From CAZHRJ01 sp964534765 (GTDB lineage: Bacteria; Lindowbacteria; 2-12-FULL-62-27): a stretch of DNA of 41,699 nt. Shown here one piece after another: positions 34,762 to 41,699 of this stretch. The stretch is from positions 1 through 41,699 of the forward strand of contig CAZHRJ010000008.1 in assembly GCA_964534765.1 (NCBI GenBank), given 5' to 3'. The notes beneath the pieces are model-generated. The model saw nothing but the letters and a program-made list of their open reading frames with translations, was not told where the DNA came from and ran no database searches. Every line of letters starts with the position of its first letter. Position 1 is the stretch's first letter. A program made the position numbers and the translations under genes.

Positions 34762-35857
34762 CGGATCCGAGCATTCTGCCTTCAAAATCGGTCAGGAGGC
34801 AACTGACTTTCGCCCGGGACTCAATATGTTTTTCGCAATTTTTCACGACCTTGACGCAAATCCTGTCAAAAAATCCGGGCAAAGCGATTTTTTCGACGAT
34901 TTCATAGACATGCCGGGCGGTATTGGCCGCCGCGATTTCCAAAACGGCGGTTTCGCTTGCGCCGCAGGACTTGGCGATTTTCGCGAGCATACCGATATCG
35001 ACTTCGGATCCGGATGCGTGAGTCATCATGCGGCCCTGGGCGATTTTGGATATTTTTCCGGGCATCCCGCATATCCGGATGTCGCGGACGCCGCGGTTGA
35101 CGGCGGCTTTAAGGGAGAATCCGACAAAATCGCCCATCTGTACAAAGGCCTCCCCCTTCAAATCCGGAAAAGCCTGCTGGGCGAATCGTTCGCTTTTACC
35201 TCCCGTGGTCAGAACGACGGCCGGCGATGAGCCCGCGACGGCGACATCGATGGCCTGTTCGATGCTGGCCTTGTAGGCGGCGGTTGAAAACGGTTTGACG
35301 ATACCGGTGGTGCCGAGGATGGAGATGCCGCCGACGATACCGAGCCGCGCATTGAGGGTTTTTTTGGCCATCTCCTCGCCGCCGGGCACGGATATGACGA
35401 CGGAAAATCCCGTCGGAGCGGAGGATGACTGCAATTCGACCGATTCTCCAACCGCGCGGTCGATCATCTGGCGCGGGACCGGATTGATGGCGGGACCGCC
35501 GACGGGCAGACCGAGTCCCGGTTTGGTGATCTTCCCGACACCCGAGCCGCCCATGATGGAAACCCCCGGATGGGGTGAGGGCCGAACCGTGGATATGATG
35601 TGAGCCAGATGGGTGCAATCCGGGTCATCGCCGGCGTCCTTGACGACCTCCGCCTCGGCCGAATCCGGCGCGAAGTCACAGCGGACAACGGCGAACGTGA
35701 CTTTTTTTCCAATCGGGAGAGAGATTTCGATTTCCGAGACTTTTTGCTGAGTCAGAAGCGCGAGCGCTGCGGCCTTGGTGGCGGCGGCGGCGCAGGCGCC
35801 GGTTGTAAATCCGGTGCGAAGGGATTTTTTATCCGAGGGAGGAGATTCGACATCCAT
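34751..35857 (-). CDS. cbiD: Cobalt-precorrin-5B C1-methyltransferase CbiD
   Basis: This is a 368-residue CbiD, which methylates C1 in the anaerobic pathway. Seen: the start LRTGFTTGACAAAATKAAALAL, the central IVGGISILGTTGIVKPFS, and ALTTGGKSE-type and MTHASGSEVDIGML motifs near the end. Length and all blocks match. The start ATG 35857 lacks a ribosome site; it follows cbiC by 16 bases, so translation probably continues from it. The stop region overlaps the start of cbiET. Confidence 0.95.
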   Translation of the reverse strand: MDVESPPSDKKSLRTGFTTGACAAAATKAAALALLTQQKVSEIEISLPIGKKVTFAVVRCDFAPDSAEAEVVKDAGDDPDCTHLAHIISTVRPSPHPGVSIMGGSGVGKITKPGLGLPVGGPAINPVPRQMIDRAVGESVELQSSSAPTGFSVVISVPGGEEMAKKTLNARLGIVGGISILGTTGIVKPFSTAAYKASIEQAIDVAVAGSSPAVVLTTGGKSERFAQQAFPDLKGEAFVQMGDFVGFSLKAAVNRGVRDIRICGMPGKISKIAQGRMMTHASGSEVDIGMLAKIAKSCGASETAVLEIAAANTARHVYEIVEKIALPGFFDRICVKVVKNCEKHIESRAKVSCLLTDFEGRMLGSDGI

Positions 35858-35873
35858 GGCGGATGGTGAATGG

Positions 35874-36539
35874 CTAGGCGGATTTGGCGAGCGAGAGCAG
35901 CGCGTTGACGATGGCGACGGCAGCGGGAGTGCCGCCTTTTCGGCCGCGCGTGATGATGTGCGGGTATCCGATGATTCGGAGGGCATCTTTAGATTCGACC
36001 GCCGATACGAATCCAACCGGAACGCCGACGACCAGCGCGGGCCGAAGCTCACTCGATTCGATCAGCCGGACCACCTCGAAGAGCGCGGTGGGGGCGTTGC
36101 CGATGGCATAGACCGCCGCCGGCGCCTCCCGGGCGGCTTTCCGCATCGATACGATCGCCCGCGTCACGCCTTCTCGTTTGGCTTCATCGATCACATCAGG
36201 GTCAGTGATAAAAGATTTGACCTGACCGACGCCGAAATGGGCGAGCGCCGGTTTGGAAATTCCGGCCTGAATCATGGCGACATCGACAACGATGTCGCCT
36301 CCCCGGCGGATCGAATCGATGCCGCGGTCGATCGCGTCCGGAGAAAAGAGGATGGTTTTGGCGAATTCGAAATCGGCGGTGGCGTGGATCACCCGCCGGA
36401 CGATCTGAAATTCGTTCGGCGAAAAGGAATGGGGCCCCAGTTCCTCCTCGATGATCCGGAAACTTTCCGCCTCGATGGCCGCCGGATCCCTGAGTTTCGG
36501 AGCCCGGCCACCTTCGGTGGTCTGTGGTTGGATGCTCAT
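35874..36539 (-). CDS. cbiC: Cobalt-precorrin-8 methylmutase CbiC
   Basis: This is a 221-residue CbiC/CobH, which moves a methyl group from C11 to C12 to form cobyrinic acid. Seen: the DPAAIEAESFRIIEEEL start, VRRVIHATADFEF with the conserved His, GNAPTALFEV and PVGFVSAVESKDAL, ending in TRGRKGGTPAAVAIVNAL. The start ATG 36539 lies 13 bases past the end of the a,c-diamide synthase gene. The frame extends further upstream but overlaps that gene. Confidence 0.96.
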   Translation of the reverse strand: MSIQPQTTEGGRAPKLRDPAAIEAESFRIIEEELGPHSFSPNEFQIVRRVIHATADFEFAKTILFSPDAIDRGIDSIRRGGDIVVDVAMIQAGISKPALAHFGVGQVKSFITDPDVIDEAKREGVTRAIVSMRKAAREAPAAVYAIGNAPTALFEVVRLIESSELRPALVVGVPVGFVSAVESKDALRIIGYPHIITRGRKGGTPAAVAIVNALLSLAKSA

Positions 36540-36552
36540 CAGCAGGTTTCTA

Positions 36553-38070
36553 TCATGCGTGGCGGTGAGCCACAACGGATGGCGGCGATTGCGGTGTCCG
36601 ATCGAGCCCGGCGGCGGCCGGGGAGACGGATCGCAGCGGTCGGCCGGCGTCAGAGACGCCGGCACTTGGGGCGCCGGAGGCGCTGATCCGGCCGGGTCCG
36701 GACTGTTTTATTCGGTCGGCCCACGAAAGAAGGGCGTGGAAAAAATTGGGGTTGCCCAGCGCCGAGAGGTGCAGGTAAGACGCAAGGACATGATGGGTTT
36801 GCCAGCCGCCGGGATGTTTTTCCGCGGCGCCGATTTTCCGCGCCAGATAGAATGATTTCAAGCGCCGATCCGGTTCGAATGTGGACCAGTGATATTCATG
36901 TCCGACGATCGACTGATTTTTCCTCAAAAACAGGACCGGGCGGGTGATCCGGGCGCGCCAGTATCCGAGCGCCTGGCGCCGGGAGTGCATGACGCATCGG
37001 CCGGGCAGGACATCGAGCATGGGGAAAGACGTTCCGCCGGTCGTGACAATCTGAGACGCCAGATACATGAGCCCCCCGCATTCGGCATAGGCCGGCAAGC
37101 CGGAAAGGAGGAGCCGGCGAAGGCTCTGGCGGAGCACGGTGTTGGCCGACAATTTTTCCGCAAAGACTTCGGGAAACCCGCCGCCGAGATACACAAGGTC
37201 GGCCGGAGGCGGCTCGTGATCGGCAAGAGGAGAAAATAGGATCACGTTCCGGCAGGTTGAGTTCAACCGGTCGATCGTTTCCGGATAATAGAACGAAAAG
37301 GCCTCATCTTGCGCGATTGCCACCGTCAGATCCAGCCGGTGATTTTTGCGCGAAGGGAGGCTGGACCGTGTTTGAGAAATGGCGCGGCCGGGGCAAATCC
37401 GGTTCAGCCTGGTTCCCAAACTCCGCGAGAGGGCAGCGCCATATCTTTTGTAGAGATCATCCGACGCTTTCAACTCGGATGCCGGCACGAGACCCAGATG
37501 CCTGGACGGAAGAGCCGGGACATCCTCCCGGGACAAATAGCCCAGGACCGGAACGCGGGCGAGTCTGCGAATGCCGTGGATGAGGAGGTCCGCGTGCCGG
37601 CGGGATGCGACGAAATTCAGAAGGACGCCGACCAGAGGGACGCCGCTCAGAAGTTGCCGGGCGCCGAGGATTTCCGCGGCGATGCTTTGTGCGCAGGACC
37701 GGGCATCGCACACAAGGAGTACCGGCACAGCGAGTCTGCGAGCGACATCGGCTGTGCTGGCCGTGATTTTTCCGGGGAAGGGACCGTCAAAGAGGCCCAT
37801 GGCGCCCTCGATGACCGCAACGGAGCAACCGGCGGCGCCGAGGACGGCATTTTGGCGGAGTCCGCGATCGGTTTGAAGAATCGGGTCAAGATTTCTTGTC
37901 AGGATGGCGCCGGCGCGGGCGTAGTGGCTGGGATCGAGAAAATCTGGCCCGATCTTGAATGCGGCGACTTTTTTTCCATAATTTTTAAACGCGCGGATGA
38001 GACCAAGCGTGACCGTGGTTTTTCCGACGCCGCTGCGAAGTCCGGCGACCACGACCGCAGGGACGTTCAT
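36553..38070 (-). CDS. cbiA: Cobyrinic acid a,c-diamide synthase CbiA/CobB
   Basis: This 505-residue enzyme amidates the a and c side chains of cobyrinic acid with glutamine and ATP. The N-terminal ATPase domain has Walker A GLRSGVGKTTV (10-20), KIGPDFLDPSHY (39-50) and VIEGAMGLFDG; the C-terminal amidotransferase has PAYAECGGLMYL with the catalytic Cys and GHEYHWSTF. About 45 residues at the end are Pro/Ser/Ala-rich and not part of the usual fold. The start overlaps the cbiB stop by 4 bases. Confidence 0.95.
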   Translation of the reverse strand: MNVPAVVVAGLRSGVGKTTVTLGLIRAFKNYGKKVAAFKIGPDFLDPSHYARAGAILTRNLDPILQTDRGLRQNAVLGAAGCSVAVIEGAMGLFDGPFPGKITASTADVARRLAVPVLLVCDARSCAQSIAAEILGARQLLSGVPLVGVLLNFVASRRHADLLIHGIRRLARVPVLGYLSREDVPALPSRHLGLVPASELKASDDLYKRYGAALSRSLGTRLNRICPGRAISQTRSSLPSRKNHRLDLTVAIAQDEAFSFYYPETIDRLNSTCRNVILFSPLADHEPPPADLVYLGGGFPEVFAEKLSANTVLRQSLRRLLLSGLPAYAECGGLMYLASQIVTTGGTSFPMLDVLPGRCVMHSRRQALGYWRARITRPVLFLRKNQSIVGHEYHWSTFEPDRRLKSFYLARKIGAAEKHPGGWQTHHVLASYLHLSALGNPNFFHALLSWADRIKQSGPGRISASGAPSAGVSDAGRPLRSVSPAAAGLDRTPQSPPSVVAHRHA

Positions 38071-39002
38071 GAGAGGAGAAACGCGGCCAGCGCGGAGAGC
38101 GCCGTAAAAACGAGGGACGCAAAGACGGCCAGTTTGGAAGCCGCGGCGATATCGACCGGCGTGGGCAGCCGGGCGCCGTCGCCCAGAAAGGGTTTGTCGA
38201 CCTTCTGACCGAAATAAACCGCGGGACCGCCGAGTGTGAGTCCGAGAGCGCCGGCCGCGGCCGATTCCGGCCAGCCGGCGTTGGGGCTGGGATGAAGGCT
38301 CGCGAATAGCCGAATGGAGCGGAATCCGTCCCGGACACGGCCGGAGACAAGTGGCGATCCGAGCGACAGGAAGACGGCCGTGAGGCGGGCCGGGACGAAA
38401 TTAGCCGCGTCATCCATCCGCGCGGAGGCCCATCCGAATGTTCGATAGGGTTCCTGTTTGTATCCAACCATTGAATCCAGGGTATTGATGATTCGGTATC
38501 CCCACGCTCCGAGGGGTCCAAAGAGGGCCGCGAAGAAGAGGGGCGCGGTAAAGGCGTCGACGCAGTTTTCAGAAATACTCTCGACTGTGGCCAACGTCAG
38601 TTTCGAATGATCCAGCCCGGAAACGTCCCGGCCGCAAATTTTCGCGACGCCGCCCCGCGCGGCATCGATTTTCCCCGCTTGAAGCGCTTCTCGAATCCGT
38701 CGACCTTCCCGGATGAGCGAGGAGAGCGCGATGGAGAAGTAGATAAGAAGAGCGCCGGAAAAAAACCGCCAAGCCGGGGATGGATGGGCCATCCAGACCG
38801 CCGCGGCCGGCGCGAGACCCAGCGAGAACGCGAAGACCGTCAGGAGGACGCCGCCGAAACGGCCGCTCAGTCCAACGCCACGGAGCGCGCGCTCGAGGGC
38901 TGAGATCAGAAGACCGATCCATCGAACCGGATGCCAGCGGGATGGAGGATCGGAGAAGAACCAATCCAAAACCACCGCGGACAGGATCATGCCGGTAATC
39001 AT
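38067..39002 (-). CDS. cbiB: Adenosylcobinamide-phosphate synthase CbiB
   Basis: This is a 311-residue integral-membrane CbiB/CobD that attaches aminopropanol (phosphate) to adenosylcobyric acid. Seen: DWFFSDPPSRWHPVRWIG at the start, the SISENCVDAFTAPLFF block, RIINTLDSMVGYK and SPNAGWPESAAAGALGL. Several hydrophobic helices are visible. The start is ATG 39002 or the in-frame ATG 38990; the shorter begins where the family does, and the longer runs into AT-rich, foreign-looking DNA. It is the first gene of the corrin operon. No cobalamin riboswitch is seen upstream. Confidence 0.95.
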   Translation of the reverse strand: MITGMILSAVVLDWFFSDPPSRWHPVRWIGLLISALERALRGVGLSGRFGGVLLTVFAFSLGLAPAAAVWMAHPSPAWRFFSGALLIYFSIALSSLIREGRRIREALQAGKIDAARGGVAKICGRDVSGLDHSKLTLATVESISENCVDAFTAPLFFAALFGPLGAWGYRIINTLDSMVGYKQEPYRTFGWASARMDDAANFVPARLTAVFLSLGSPLVSGRVRDGFRSIRLFASLHPSPNAGWPESAAAGALGLTLGGPAVYFGQKVDKPFLGDGARLPTPVDIAAASKLAVFASLVFTALSALAAFLLS

Positions 39003-39241
39003 GATCGGGATTCTATCCCGACGTGTACATCCTGCACCTTTTTAGCCTTAAGCCAGCAAAGATAATTTTCATCGAATGGCGTTAACTCCTTAACATCCAA
39101 ACCGAAACGAGAATTATAGGGAATCCAAGAATACAGGAAATGTAATTCATCCTGATAGACAACTGTTTTACACAAGTCTAGTGGACTCAAGAAATTAATT
39201 TCCTGCCTTCCTGGATTCCATATAATTATCTTAGCGGGCAT
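38999..39241 (-). CDS. AT-rich hypothetical protein, 80 residues
   Basis: I do not recognise this protein. It is rich in aromatic and large hydrophobic residues (FLYSWIPYNSRFGL, ENYLCWLKAKK) and has no signal peptide. The DNA is clearly richer in A and T than its surroundings, which points to acquisition from elsewhere. ATG 39241 follows GGGAG by 11 bases. Its TGA overlaps the cbiB ATG (ATGA), so it ends exactly where the cobalamin operon begins. It could be a cassette-borne gene, given an attC-like site upstream and a toxin-antitoxin pair beyond that. Confidence 0.55.
   Translation of the reverse strand: MPAKIIIWNPGRQEINFLSPLDLCKTVVYQDELHFLYSWIPYNSRFGLDVKELTPFDENYLCWLKAKKVQDVHVGIESRS
39005..39021 (-). 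other. Hairpin directly before cbiB start
   Basis: A perfect 7-bp stem, TCGGGAT with ATCCCGA (39005-39011 with 39015-39021, three-base loop), ends 2 bases upstream of ATG 39002 on the minus strand. There is no ribosome site. It could limit cbiB translation or mark an insertion boundary. Confidence 0.45.
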
Positions 39242-39349
39242 GTCTTTTTAGTCTCCCATATCCTTCGAGAAAGACGGAATCCATTTCAAAACCCCTGACA
39301 CGCGGGTATCAACGATCTTACATCGTAGGTGACGACAACCAACATCAGC

Positions 39350-39427
39350 GCACAACGCACGGCGGATACGCGGGCAGAACGCCGGCCATCAGCCGTGTCC
39401 GGTGTCGGCCGGATGGGCTTGTTATGC
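39350..39427 (-). other. attC-like recombination site (tentative)
   Basis: On the minus strand this 78-base stretch begins GCATAACAAGCCC and ends in GTTGTGC; the outer 7-mers are inverted repeats with one mismatch. Within is an imperfect stem, CCATC-(C)-GGCCG pairing with CGGCT-GATGG and with a bulged base, as in integron cassette sites. The stop codon of the antitoxin gene lies inside the first 7-mer, as is usual in cassettes. The 7-mers do not fully fit the GTTRRRY consensus. Confidence 0.3.
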
Positions 39428-39736
39428 GGCGCGCAGAGGCCCAATGCGAGCGACGTCGTTTTCGATGGACTTGGCGGCATCCCAAAGGTCAACTGCGCGT
39501 TGCGCGTTCAGCCAGAATTCGGGAGAGTTTCCGAATAGACGGCCCAGCCGCAACGCCATCTCCGGACTGACGCCCCGGCGTTCACGCAATAGCTCGTTGA
39601 TCGACTGACGCGAAACCCTGACAGCGTCGGCAAGACCTGAAACCGTGAGTTCAAAATCCGGCAGGAAATCCTCCCGCAACATTTCGCCCGGATGGGTTGG
39701 CCTGCGCAACATTTTGCCCTTATTTTCGATGCTCAT
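39422..39736 (-). CDS. higA: HigA-type antitoxin (XRE family)
   Basis: This is a 104-residue antitoxin with a lambda-repressor-like helix-turn-helix (LTVSGLADAVRVSRQSINELLRERRGVSPEMALRLGRLF, about residues 29-67), and the HPGEMLREDFL motif before it that is typical of HigA/VapI proteins. It binds the HigB nuclease and represses its own promoter. ATG 39736 is 8 bases after GAGG; GTG 39745 is in frame too. It follows the toxin gene by 15 bases: toxin-first order, standard for HigBA. Confidence 0.92.
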   Translation of the reverse strand: MSIENKGKMLRRPTHPGEMLREDFLPDFELTVSGLADAVRVSRQSINELLRERRGVSPEMALRLGRLFGNSPEFWLNAQRAVDLWDAAKSIENDVARIGPLRAA

Positions 39737-39751
39737 GCGTTGCACCTCAAT

Positions 39752-40033
39752 TCAATGATAGTCGCAAAACTCGACATCGTAGGCATCGCCATCAACGAAC
39801 CGAAAGCAGATGCGCCACTGATCATTTACCGAAATCGAATACTGCCCTTTCCGATCTTGCGCAAGGGCATGCAGGCGATTCCCCGGCGGAACACGAAGAT
39901 CTTCGAGTCTCGCGGCCAGATCGATATACTCGAGCTTGCGGCGCGCCCGTCCAACAACGTCCGTCGGAATCCGTTTCGCCCTGCCCGTGGCGTACAACTC
40001 CAGCGTACGACGGTCGGCGAACGACTTGATCAT
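39752..40033 (-). CDS. higB: HigB/RelE-type mRNA-cleaving toxin
   Basis: This is a 93-residue toxin of the RelE/HigB superfamily. Seen: the start IKSFADRRTLELYATG, the ARRKLEYIDLAARLEDLRVPPGNRLHAL stretch, and the end YSISVNDQWRICFRFVDGDAYDVEFCDYH, with the usual terminal His. HigB cleaves mRNA on the ribosome. ATG 40033 lies 5 bases after a TACAAT -10 box, so its mRNA should be leaderless. It is the first gene of the higBA operon. Confidence 0.93.
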   Translation of the reverse strand: MIKSFADRRTLELYATGRAKRIPTDVVGRARRKLEYIDLAARLEDLRVPPGNRLHALAQDRKGQYSISVNDQWRICFRFVDGDAYDVEFCDYH

Positions 40034-40038
40034 GTCCG

Positions 40039-40067
40039 ATTGTAACGTGTCACGTGACGAGAGTCAA
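40039..40067 (-). promoter_or_regulatory. higBA promoter with palindromic operator
   Basis: The minus strand has TTGACT (40062-40067), 17 bases, TACAAT (40039-40044), then 5 bases to the higB ATG. The 10-bp palindrome GTCACGTGAC (40049-40058) lies in the spacer and is the likely HigA operator. The inserted element begins within a few bases upstream of the -35. Confidence 0.78.
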
Positions 40068-40072
40068 CCCCG

Positions 40073-40085
40073 GATTTCTACGTAA
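40073..40085 (+). repeat. Left terminal inverted repeat of the IS
   Basis: GATTTCTACGTAA matches the right-end copy, read on the other strand, at 12 of 13 bases. Confidence 0.7.
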
Positions 40086-40140
40086 CACGCCCATTTACTG
40101 AATAAGGACAAAAGAAAACCTCGTTTTTCTCTCTGGAAAA

Positions 40141-40193
40141 CCTGATAAAATCAGGCTGCGGTAAAAACCAGAAATTTCACCCAATGGGTGAAA
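40141..40193 (+). other. Two hairpins in the IS leader
   Basis: Two perfect stems precede the transposase: CCTGAT/ATCAGG (40141-40155, three-base loop) and TTTCACCC/GGGTGAAA (40175-40193, three-base loop). The second places the first possible ATG (40184) in its loop. Such hairpins often stop outside transcripts from making transposase. Confidence 0.5.
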
Positions 40194-40207
40194 CAGAGGT
40201 GATTGCT

Positions 40208-41499
40208 ATGGTATTTCCAAACCTGGTCAAATTTCAAGTCAAAGAAACGGATCAATCCATTACCCCCTTCGCGGGATTGGCTCTGATCGGCCGGCTCGCC
40301 AAACAATTGAGATTACTCGACCGGATCAACCAAACTCTGCCTTTCAAGGAACGCGAACGAGGATTTCATCCAAGCGAAGTGGTCATGAGCATCGCCAACG
40401 TGTTTCTGGCGGGCGGCACCTGCCTCAACGATGTCCACGCCTTCGATTCGGATGCCGCGTTGACCAAACTCTTCGGCATCAAAAAGTTTCCGGATGATTC
40501 CACGTTGGGCGTGTTCCTCCGAAAATTTACGAAACTCGCCATCTTTCGTCTCGGCCACCTAAACACCACACTCGTGCGACGCCTCATCTCCGAACAAGGC
40601 CTTTCGCGTCTCACCATTGACTCCGACAGCAGCATCTTTCCTTCTCACAAAAAAGACGCCCTCTGGACATATGTCGAAAAGATTCGCGGATATAATCCGC
40701 TCTTCGCCTCCATCGCAGACGGCTTCAGCCGCACCACACCATCCCCTTCGCCGTCTTTCGCGAAGGCAACGCCGCGCCTCAATCCCACGCACTCAGTTTC
40801 AGCCATGCCCTGTGGCAGGCGCTTCCGGAAGGTCTCGACCTCTGGTTTCGCCTTGACAGTGCGTGGTTTCGGGCCGATGTCCTCGACTTCTGGCATGAAA
40901 AGGGCGCTCATTTCGCCATCACCGCCGACCTCGATTCTTCCGTGAGGAAATCGTGTAAATCCATCCCCGAACGAGACTGGAAACGCGCCTCCTGGGATCC
41001 AACCGCCTCCATCGCTGAAACGGTCCATGTCCTCTCCAAAAGTAAACGCGCCTACCGGCTCATCGTTCTGCGCTTCCCCAAACTCCAGCCCGATCTCTTT
41101 GATGATCGCTACCACTATCACGCCATCTTCACCAACATCGACGATTGGGCGCCGGAAGCCGTCATCGTCTGGCGGCGAAAACGATTCGGTGACGAACACC
41201 TCTTCGATGAATTCAAAAACGATCTCGGCGGCAAACACCTTCCCTGCGACGACTTCCTCCCCAACGCCGCCTTCTTCCAAATCCTCGTCCTCGCCTACAA
41301 TCTCGTCCAATATCTCAAATTTCGTTTCTTGCCGCAGAACCGGCATTCCGTCTCGATCAAAACGTTTCGCTTTCATTGGATCACCGTCGCCGCGTCCGTC
41401 ACCGTCCACGCTCGACGTATCTGCCTGAACCTTTTCAAAGATTATTCCCACGTCAAACTTTTTGAACGCCTCTCTTGGAGGCTGCTCGCCGTCGGATAA
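40208..41499 (+). pseudogene. IS1380-family transposase with one frameshift
   Basis: This is a DDE transposase of the IS1380 family. The first part reads in one frame up to about 40725 (LALIGRLAKQLRLLDRIN, LTIDSDSSIF with the first catalytic Asp, IRGYNPLFASIADG). The rest continues in the -1 frame (FAVFREGNAAPQSHALS, LWFRLDSAWFRADVLDFW, then DDWAPEAVIVWRRKRFGDEHLFDEFKNDLGG) to 41499. Joined, the protein would be about 430 residues, the full size. No slippery sequence in the right phase is seen, so a one-base deletion near 40721-40735 has probably killed it. ATG 40208 is preceded by AGAGGTGA; ATG 40184 lies in a hairpin loop. Confidence 0.85.
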
Positions 41500-41682
41500 T
41501 TTTCGTTCCACGCCCCGCCCACATCTTTTTTCTGGAAAGCCTTTCATCTTCTACGGAGAAACTCTGCCCAAATTGTAAAATTTCCTACCCACACCAACCC
41601 CGACAACCCAGATTTCTCTTGGGTCATTTTATCCTGCTCATATTCCGCCCTCTTTTCTCTGTTCACAGCGGATTTTCAGGGC
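41500..41682. other. 3' non-coding part of the IS
   Basis: This is a pyrimidine-rich stretch between the transposase stop and the right inverted repeat. I see no gene, RNA or terminator in it. Confidence 0.5.
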
Positions 41683-41695
41683 TTATGTAGAAATC
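41683..41695 (-). repeat. Right terminal inverted repeat of the IS
   Basis: On the minus strand this reads GATTTCTACATAA and pairs with the left end (12 of 13 bases). It lies 4 bases from the window end. Confidence 0.7.
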
Positions 41696-41699
41696 GAGG

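Larger units (their letters stand above)
40069..41699 (+). mobile_element. IS1380-type insertion sequence
   Basis: An element of about 1.63 kb fills the end of the window. Its inverted ends share GATTTCTAC(G/A)TAA: left copy 40073-40085 and right copy 41683-41695 on the opposite strand. Between them lies an IS1380-family transposase with one frameshift. The exact outer borders and target duplication cannot be read because the right end meets the window edge. Its DNA is unlike the neighbouring corrin genes in style. Confidence 0.8.

Noticed and set aside
38569..38964. Long frames on the opposite strand of most GC-rich genes (for example within cbiB, recQ, acnA)
   Set aside because: These are shadows of real genes; they lack motifs and ribosome sites, and the true strand carries family signatures.
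39003..39300. Cobalamin riboswitch upstream of cbiB
   Set aside because: I looked for a B12-box-like GCCACTG and the expected structure before the operon and found none; the region is AT-rich coding sequence.
40647..40653. AAAAAAG as a slippery site for transposase frameshifting
   Set aside because: It is in the wrong phase (AAA AAA G) and lies about 75 bases before the observed shift.

Overview
The window is bacterial chromosome, GC-rich by eye (about 60 %), gene-dense and mostly operonic. Most genes overlap by a few bases (ATGA or TGATG junctions) and many have AAGGAG/GGAGG ribosome sites. RecA, RecQ, ZapA, FapA, SUF and an anaerobic corrin pathway show a bacterium. A Minf_1886-family gene and an archaeal/eukaryotic-type RNase HII suggest a little-studied lineage; the phylum cannot be fixed from this sequence.

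Layout. (1) 0-2.0 kb, minus: a flavin oxidoreductase, a CysM-like cysteine synthase and a MoaD/CysO-like sulfur carrier. (2) 2.1-3.3 kb, plus: rhodanese and TPR protein. (3) 3.3-12.5 kb, minus: an unbroken Fe-S supercluster rrf2-sufC-sufB-sufD-Rieske-sufS-sufU-A-type carrier-ygfZ-mrp-DUF971, with a promoter/operator before rrf2; aconitase (acnA) lies directly upstream. (4) 15.3-16.1 kb: poorly coding spacer with broken-looking frames. (5) 16.1-20.3 kb, minus: recQ, recA, a 59-residue protein and a MerR regulator whose palindromic operator fills the spacer of a near-consensus promoter. (6) 20.3-21.4 kb: a dispersed repeat, a MazEF-type toxin-antitoxin pair and a gene fragment. (7) 21.4-25.0 kb: FapA/DUF342 protein, divergent from a secreted TPR protein. 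(8) 25.2-30.3 kb, plus: zapB-like, zapA, rnhB (archaeal type), Minf_1886, a reverse transcriptase with HEAT-like C-terminus, and a nucleotide-sugar dehydratase. (9) 30.4-39.0 kb, minus: cobalamin genes cbiB-cbiA-cbiC-cbiD-cbiET-cbiL-cbiG followed by an unusual CBM48/metallo-beta-lactamase fusion. (10) 39.0-41.7 kb, accessory: an AT-rich small gene, an attC-like site, HigBA and an IS1380-type element with a frameshifted transposase.

The parts connect. The sulfur genes, SufSU, BCD, carrier proteins, YgfZ and Mrp form one route from cysteine sulfur to Fe-S proteins such as aconitase, under a cysteine-bearing Rrf2 regulator. Several first genes (rrf2, merR, mazE, higB, probably the oxidoreductase and acnA) have promoters so close to the start codon that their mRNAs should be leaderless or nearly so. 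The most novel candidate is the coupled Minf_1886-reverse transcriptase pair downstream of RNase HII: it matches no RT system I can name, and its apparent start is a CTG overlapping the previous stop codon.
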